This document shows positions 57,247-64,000 of a stretch of DNA of 64,000 nucleotides, piece by piece (the first letter of the stretch is position 1; every line of letters starts with the position of its first letter). The position numbers and the translations under genes were made by a program. The notes under the pieces were generated by a model. The model was not told the DNA's origin. It ran no database searches and worked only from the letters and a program-made list of their open reading frames with translations. Origin of the DNA: Zizania palustris (Eukaryota > Streptophyta > Magnoliopsida > Poales > Poaceae); contig JAAALK010000288.1 in the NCBI GenBank assembly GCA_019279435.1, forward strand, positions 52,829,742-52,893,741, read 5' to 3'.

Positions 57247-57699
57247 CGGTGAGTTCTTGCTTGCCCAGTTGATTGCCTCGTTATTTGATTTGAGTAATAA
57301 GCTATGTAATTTGTGCTTGCTTTATAATTAATTTATTCTAAAAGTCGATATTCTAGCCATTTATGTGCTGCAGTTTCTATTTACCTTGCATAATTTAGCA
57401 TGATTATTCCCTCAGTTAAGAATTATGTTGTAAATGTATGAGAAACCCTGGCTTATACATTACTTCTTTTCAATCTTTCTTCACATGCAGACTAATGCTG
57501 AGACTACTAAAAAAATCATTGCAATTTGATTATCTAATTTTGTATGTTCTTGCACTAATGTTTGACCTTTTGGAGTTGGTTTCATCATTTTGCCTACATT
57601 GAATAAAGTGAGAATAGCCTCCTTTGTCTTGCCTACAAAGCTTGCATGTTACAGAGCCTCTGTTAAAACATTTTGGCTAATTCATTCTTAATGAATAAT
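57247..57699. other. Intron-like tail of the glycosylase fragment
   Basis: AT-rich sequence beginning with a splice donor, no coding signal. Near 57680-57696 ATTCATT-CTT-AATGAAT could form a short hairpin just before the retroelement fragment. Confidence 0.4.
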
Positions 57700-58552
57700 G
57701 AGGTGAACCCTTCGACAGGAGGCTTTGGCCCGCACTGGCTGAACGTACCTCCGGCCTGGCAGGACCCCTCACTGATATGGTCTGAGACACCGTCGACTCT
57801 GCCGAACCCCCCTTCAGGTAACGGGTTCGGCTCACAGTGGGCGAGGCAAATGGAGCCGCCGATGCCTCCACCGTACAACTGGGCGGGGACTCCGTGGGCT
57901 CCGTATGTATCACAGCCGGAGTACCCTCCGCAGCTTAATGCTATGCCTCGTTTTCATTCGGAGTATTATGAATGGCAGGGACAAACAGACGCAGCGGAGG
58001 GAGGCATCATCCAAAGGCTATCCGTAGTACCTCCGAGTCGGCTCAACGAAGTCGAAGGGTACGGGCGCGAAGGGGCAAAGGATAGGGAGTTTGAAGCTAT
58101 CACGATCAGAGTAGGGTCTCAGGAAGTCCCAATCCCGAAGGCCCTATCGCTGAAGTCTGACGGAGGTGAATCCCCTGCTTCGGCCGAAGCCCGCGCCGGA
58201 GCTTTGTCTGATCGGTCGAACGAGACCGGTCCGACTGCCGGGATCCGCAGCGAAGGCCTCTCCGAATACAAAGTGCACGAGGCCAGGGTGGGCAGTACCA
58301 CTTGGGCTAAAGTTTACAGGAACTAGGCAGTAGCACCTGGCACCAAGCCACAACCATCTTGGGCATCTCCAGACATGTCCAAATCACAAGAGAGACGTCT
58401 ACAACGACTATGGGCACATGAGATGCGCGAGAAGAAGCCCGAGGATGAGCGCAACACTGTTTTTGAAGTAATCCGCCCTCAACCAACTACAAGACAGGTA
58501 TGGAGGATGAAGCCGGTTGAGATGACCAACCCTAGCTCCTAATGTGAGCGAT
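57700..58552 (+). pseudogene. Element A-family gag-pol linker fragment
   Basis: A 217-codon open stretch (57673-58326) reads GGFGPHWLNVPPAWQDPS, WAGTPWAPYVSQPEYPPQ and ITIRVGSQEVPIPK, collinear with element A 8660-9300. 58327-58550 continues matching A to about 9510 (ending in a PVEMTNPS-type text). No LTR or other parts are attached. It has fewer frame breaks than A. Confidence 0.82.
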
Positions 58553-59680
58553 GTAACATCCCAAAATTAAAAATAAAATAAAAATGGGGGAAATAAATTT
58601 TCTGAATTTAAAATAAATTATTAAATTAGAGAAAAGGTCTAAAGAACCCAATTAAAGCAAAACAGGGAGAAATATTTCAAATTTAAACCTGAAAAATTTA
58701 TGGAGGAATATAGAAGCCAAGAAATATTTTTGAGAATTTTTACAATTTTTTTCCAACAGTGCTCCAAGTCCTAAAAGAATATATGAATTTATGGAATTAT
58801 TTTAAATTGAAAATACATTTTAAAACTTATTGGGCTGCAACCCTCAAACCGCCTCGGCCCAGCCAACCCGCGGCCGCACCCACTGAAATGTGGGGTCACC
58901 CTGTCGGCGTTCCCCCTCTCTCCACCCCGCACCCACGCCCCGCCTGGTCCTAGCTGTCAGCCGCCCTCGGTCGCTGCCATCATGGCCCGCATGTCAGCGC
59001 CATTTCCCCTCTCTCTCCCCCGCGCGCGCCCAGCCGACCCACCTGGCAGCCTCTCATGGGCCCCCTTCCCCCTCTGACCACCGAGCCCGCTAGCCAGCCT
59101 TTCCCCTTGCGCTCGGTCTATGACAGGTGGGACCCACCTGTCAATTCTTCTTCTCCGATGGAAGAGGATCTCCCCCTTCCATACCGGTGCCCCCCCTTGA
59201 CAATTGTCACCGCCCGCCACCTAATCCCGCCAAGTGGAGCCTGGATCTCCTTCCCTAATCGCCGGTGGCCTCTTTCCCCTTAAACCGACGTGGTTTTACC
59301 CCGTAAGGAAGCTACCCAAGCCCATGGAAACCTTGCCGGAGCACTTTTGGAATTTCCCTCAGGTTTCCCCCTTTTCACCTTCCATACACGCCGGCGACGC
59401 TCTCCTATAAATCCCTCGTCCTCCTCCGCCTCTTCTCGCCACCTGAGCCCAAAACCGCGCAATCCCGAAAGCTGCCACCCCTTCTTTTCGGTTTTCCCTC
59501 TGCTCCCTCTCCGGCCACTCCTCGTCATCGTCTCGGTCTGCCACCGTCCCCGCCAATGGCACCAGCAGGACCGGCGTCACCTCCCCGTCCCCGGCCCCAC
59601 CTCCGTTAGGCCGGACCACCGCCGGAACTCGACGCCATCGTCGGACCCAAAGGCCTCTCCCGCTTTCCCTCATCGCCGGT
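58553..59680 (+). repeat. Element D: partial LTR, plus orientation
   Basis: Begins TGTAACATCCCAAAATTAA, a start widely seen in plant gypsy LTRs. It has an AT-rich first part, then a very GC- and CCCTCTC-rich second part with TATAAAT at 59406-59412. It is cut at 59680 by element E, and the other half would be beyond the window. Open frames on both strands in the GC-rich part look spurious. Confidence 0.6.
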
Positions 59681-61676
59681 TGTAGGACCGAAAGTAGCGA
59701 CCAGAGGGGGGTGAATGGGCGCCTAAAAAAATTCTTTCGAATCAATGGCCAGCTCCAAATACCCAACGCACCTTTAAAGACTAAACAACAAAGAATGAAC
59801 AGATAGCCTAAGTCTAAAGGTATCTAGCCTAGAAGCAATTGTTGATAAACAGAGAAATGCCAATGCAGTGCTAATAGACAGATAAAAAGAGTACACTGAG
59901 ACAAGGCTAGATAAACTTCTCAGAAAAGCAACCTAAGTGCACTATGAATGAGAAGAGAAGTTACTGTTCAAATCTGTCTCCTGTTCGAATCTTGGCGAAG
60001 CCTGCTTCGCCGATCGAAGCCTGCTTCGGGTCGGAGTTGCTCGTCGAGGTCGTGCGAAGGTTATCATTGACGAGCCGAAGGTTTGTTTGGTCTAGCCTAG
60101 TTCAAGTATCAAACTGCGAAGTATGCTTCGGAGCGAAGTATGACAGTGTCGAAGCTTGCTTCGAACAGTGTACTTCGAAGTCCAACCTTCGAGCAGACAA
60201 CTTCGAACGTGATACACAAAAATCAACCTTCGAAAGATAAGCGAAGCCTAGCACACGGCAGCAAGACAACACGAAGCCTACACCCTACCTTCGGAGCTAG
60301 CTTGGTCGAGGAGAGATGAACGAAGTTATGACCTTCGACCAGAAGACTAACTTCGAAAGACACGCTCTAAACCCTCACACTGTGACCTTCGAGAATGTCA
60401 GCAAGAAGGGACTCACGTTGAGCGAAGTCTACCAGAGAGACAAGCTCCGAAGCTAACTTTGAAGCATGTCAAGGTATTGACTTCGAAGAGCTTCGAGCCG
60501 GAGTACAACTTCGCAACTATGGTCGAAGTATGTCAAGCCAACAGACTAAGTACAAAACATACTTCGAAGATAGAAACACAGAACACAAAGCGAAATCGAA
60601 GTTCAGTGAAGCCCTCGAGGATGTCAAATCGAAGCCTACCTCACGGAGCTGAGGGGCTTCGAACAGAGAAGGGGCTTCGCCAGAAAACAGCCAGAAAAGT
60701 GACTCAACCCTGTTTACTTCGATCAAAAAGGCTACGCAGAAAAAGCAAAACCTGAGCACTAGTGTACTATTGCTACAGTGTAGTAGTACTTCTTGCAACC
60801 AGTTTGAACTAGTACTTCTCACGTGAAGAACAGAAGCATCCAGAGAAGAACATTCGTTAAGGAATAAAATAGCAGCACACAAAACGAAACTACAGTGATG
60901 TAGATTAAATGCTACACATCAAACCAGCAGGAACGAACATTCTTCCAGAGTAGTGAGGAATCAAAATAAACTCACAAGAACAGGAACAAAGTTCCTGGTA
61001 GCGCACGCAGGAGAGAGAAAAAGCGCGCAGGAACAAAATGACCCAAGGAATGAATGAAAAGTGATTTTTAGAAGGGTAGTCCAACCCTAGGGATTGGGGC
61101 CCTATTTATAGGCTGCCCAATGACCTAGAATATTCCACCAGCCCCTTAGGGTTTTTTACAGACGCAGGAATAAAAAGAAAAGACTCAACTGCCCTTAGGA
61201 ATTTTTATAGACTCGACTGACTGACTGTGGGCCTAGAGATACAGATGACTTATCCGGAAGCTAAGCTTTCGTAGCGACTACAGCTTCTCTTCTGGACAGT
61301 CGGATACAAGATCGACGATTGTCAGTTTTGCGCCGAAACTGACAAAGCCTCCACCGACTTTGCACCAGATACCCAGATTGGGTCGGCCCGACTCCGCAGC
61401 TCTCTCAGCCCGGCAATCCCTCACCGCCCGTGTACTTGAGTCAATCCTGGTCAACAGCCCAGTGGGTCTTCTGCTGCTCCTAGCCCATGTACCCGGATTG
61501 GGCCAGCCCGACTTCGCGGCCCCTCTGCCCGACAGTCGCTCGCTGCCCAGTGTACCTGAGTCACACGCGGCCAATAAACAGCAGATCTCTTCTTCTTCTG
61601 TCCTCTTTGACTATCGTTGACAATGACTCATCACTTCTGGAGCCATGAGGCCCACGCTATTCAGCATGGCTCCTCA
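59681..61676 (-). repeat. Element E 3' LTR
   Basis: 1996 bp. On the plus strand it starts TGTAGGACCG and ends GGCTCCTCA, the inverse of F. It keeps the block deleted from F's 3' LTR. 60000-60700 is dense in TTCGAAG words. Inverted TATA box at about 61104. Confidence 0.93.
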
Positions 61677-62898
61677 ATCTCCCCCTTGATGAGTGCATTG
61701 TCAACACTCCTCTTCTTCAGCTCTTGTGCACCTGCGAACAAATGTGGAAACATGAAAACAAAACACAAGAAAAACAAAGAAGAAGAAAATAAGGTAAAGT
61801 TTAACCCTAATGACCAAAAGCCAAACAAAAGCAAGAAGCGGTCATTATGGTTAACCAAAAGTAAAAACTCAAAACTGAGTGCAATCTCAGAAATAGTAAC
61901 GAGGATATCAAAAAGAGTAAGCGAGACAAAAACTCCCCCTTAAACCCTTATCCCAAAACTTCTCCCCCTTGTTGACAAGTGAACTCATCAAGCACTCGAA
62001 AAAGACACAGACTCCCCCTGAAATGCAACTCCCCCTCAAAATATGCGATGAATGCAACTGGGGTGCAGGTGGAGTGTGAACAGGCATGCTTCTCAATATG
62101 ATTGATTGCAATTACAAAGTCTAAGAGATACAGCAAAAGACATACTGTCTAAGATACATGGCATGATCAATGCAACAGATGATATCTAAAGAAAGTCATT
62201 AGCACGCGTTATCAATTTTAGCAAACAAAAGCATCACCACATTTCCAGTTGACAAGCAAGGTAAAGCATGAAATGCAAAGACTAACTGATATCTACCAAG
62301 ATAAGCATTGTCCAAAACAAAGTGCTTCAGCAAACTTGTTATCATTTCAATTTTCAGGCTTTTTCTTTTTCCTTTTTTTTTCTTTTTGCCAGGGGTTATT
62401 TGCATGTCAAACCTTATGCTGACCGACCAAGTCAAGCCTAGGCCAGAACTGGACCATCAGAAGCTTAAGACATTGGTCTTGGCATACATTGCACTGTTCT
62501 AGTTGATACTAAAGTGCTATGGTACGCAGTCCAGAACAATGCAATGTGACAAAACAAACCCACCTGGATCTAAATCAGGAACTAGCTACAAGGCATGTAA
62601 CAGATAGCAAGAACATTCAGCCTACGCATGCTAGTTATCAGAAGCAGTGGTGATCATTTTTCAAGTTGAAAGCATAAAAGCCATGCATATGACAGATATT
62701 AGACATATCAAGTGAACTGAACCAAAGCATGATCAATGACAAGTATTCAAAAGCATGTACCAGCTAGAATAAGTAAAGCAGTTCAATCATATAACAGAAG
62801 CATTTCTAAAGTGTGATATGTGAATAAGCGAGTTATGAATACACACACAAAGACTCAAGAAAAAAAGTAAAGAGGAAAGAAAACTGACGCAAAATATC
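61677..62898 (-). other. Element E polypurine tract and 3' noncoding region
   Basis: CTCCCCCTT at 61678-61687 is the tract next to the LTR. Further CTCCCCCT copies occur near 61934, 61965, 62011 and 62029. The rest is collinear with F 31600-32900, inverted, and has no coding signal. Confidence 0.85.
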
Positions 62899-64000
62899 CT
62901 AGAAAGGATACACAACACCCAAATCCCCTCGTAAACGCTCAAAGGTAGACTGATCTAGGGGTTTGGTGAAAATGTCAGCCAATTGATGATGGGTATCAAC
63001 ATGAACAAGGTCAATGACACCTTTCTCATATTGATCCATCAGAAAGTTAAAGCGCACATCAATGTGTTTGGTTTTTGAATGGAGACAAGGGTTTTTCCCT
63101 ACACTAATAGCACTGGTGCTGTCGCAAAACAATGGAACCCTTGTAGGAAAGAACAACCCAAAATCTCGCAGAGTGGAAATCATCCAAACCAACTGTGGGC
63201 AGCAGCTAGCAGCAGCACATACTCAGCCTCTGTGGTCGAAAGAGCAACTCCAGATTAGCTTTCGAGAAGACCAAGAGACAAGAGACGAACCAAGAAACTG
63301 GCAAGTACCGGAAGTCGACTTGCGATCCAACCGGCACCCACCAAAGTCGGCATCCGAAAAGCCAGATAAATATAGAGATGATGATGCTGAATAGTAAAGA
63401 CCGAGATCAGGCGCATAAGTGAGATACCTGAAGATACGCTTGACAGCCTGCCGGTGAGACGTGCGAGGTGAAGACTGGAAGCGCGCGCACAGCCCCATGG
63501 CAAACTGAATGTCCGGTCTTGTCGCCATTAAGTACAGCAGCGAACCGATCATCCCTCGAAACTCCCTCTCGTTGACCTTGATGCCGCTCTCGTCCTTGTC
63601 CAATCCTCCAGACGTGCCCATTGGGGTCATCTGCGGCTTCAACACCCCACCAAAGTCAAATTTCTTAAGCATGTCACGAGTGTACTTACCTTGGTGGATG
63701 AAGGTGCCGTCCTTGGTCTGCTTGATCTGGAGCCCTAAGAAATACTTGAGCTCACCCATGAGGCTCATCTCAAACTCACAGTGCATCTGCTCAGAAAACT
63801 TGGACACAAGAGAATTAGTAGTACCGCCAAAGATAATATTGTCCACGTAAATCTGAGCGACTAGGAAATCTGAAGCATCTCTGAGCAAGAAAAGAGTTTT
63901 ATCCACAAAACCCATCACAAAGCCATTCCCCAACAAAAATTGCTTCAACCGGTCATACCAAGCCCTGGGGGCTTGCTTCAACCCGTATAAAGATTTTTGC
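62899..64000 (-). pseudogene. Element E pol, RT and RNase H part
   Basis: From the window end, the minus strand reads APRAWYDRLKQFLLGNGF, then YVDNIIFGG, where F and other copia RTs have YVDD (AAT codon at 63838-63840), SLMGELKYFLGLQI, and RNase H GFSDADFGGCRLDRKSTSG to 63260. An extra base near 63258 shifts the frame. A loss near 63215 restores it for STLRDFGLFFPTRVPLF and LADIFTKPLD, ending at 62899. Loss of the second catalytic Asp alone should abolish reverse transcription. Confidence 0.9.

Larger units (their letters stand above)
59681..64000 (-). mobile_element. Element E: Sirevirus-type copia, F family, minus strand, runs off the window
   Basis: The 3' LTR (59681-61676), polypurine tract, 3' noncoding region and the RNase H and RT part of pol are present on the minus strand. 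The rest, with the 5' LTR, is beyond 64000. The LTR and pol are clearly the same family as F. The left target copy would be CCGGT (59676-59680). RT has a changed catalytic residue and the RNase H is frameshifted. Confidence 0.93.

Noticed and set aside
57680..57699. Helitron 3' end at the ATTCATT-CTT-AATGAAT hairpin
   Set aside because: No CTRR follows the hairpin and no matching 5' TC end was found.
58890..59766. Protein genes in the C-rich part of LTR D
   Set aside because: Open frames occur on both strands from CCT/CCC-rich sequence downstream of an LTR start. No domain is recognisable.

Overview
The window is a plant nuclear interval, almost certainly from a grass. It is a deep nest of LTR retrotransposons beside a cluster of decayed host-gene fragments. 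The grass call rests on Sirevirus-type Ty1/copia elements with initiator-Met-tRNA primer sites and runs of GGGGGAG polypurine motifs, on Tat-type Ty3/gypsy elements with an antisense 'putative gypsy type transposon' gene, and on GC-rich fragments resembling plant MCTP, CSC1/OSCA and DNA-3-methyladenine glycosylase genes. I see no intact host gene, tRNA or rRNA. Species cannot be named. Element letters below are my own labels.

Layout. 1-4517: old remnants, including a minus-strand gypsy gag (1446-1940) with a primer site (3053-3064) and a probable LTR (3067-3778). About 4518-48855: one minus-strand Tat-like element, B, in four pieces (4518-5141, 22597-23639, 34736-35681, 47329-48855), split by three complete insertions with perfect 5-bp target-site duplications: A (5142-22591, GTGCC, gypsy, plus), F (23640-34730, ACCCC, Sirevirus, plus) and H (35682-47323, CCTTT, Tat gypsy, minus). 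A is itself split by G (11475-18889, GGTGA, gag-only Sirevirus). B's right LTR (48298-48855) abuts an older minus-strand gypsy, C (48856-50723), and B probably inserted into C.

50724-58552: gene-fragment cluster. It holds an MCTP C-terminal pseudogene, a CSC1/OSCA pseudogene containing a 16-unit, 101-bp tandem array grown from its own exon, a first-exon fragment of a DNA-3-methyladenine glycosylase I gene, and a fragment of the A-family gag-pol linker. 58553-59680: an LTR (D) starting TGTAACATCCC, cut by E, a second minus-strand copy of the F family that runs off the window end.

Relative ages fit the nesting. By eye, over the first ~270 bp, the LTR pairs differ at about 19 sites (A), 14 (G) and 6 (F), and at none over all 495 bp of H. 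H is the standout. It has identical LTRs, an unbroken 1798-residue gag-pol reading frame, a 61-bp tandem array, and a separate antisense gene with its own TATA-like box and four apparent GT-AG introns.
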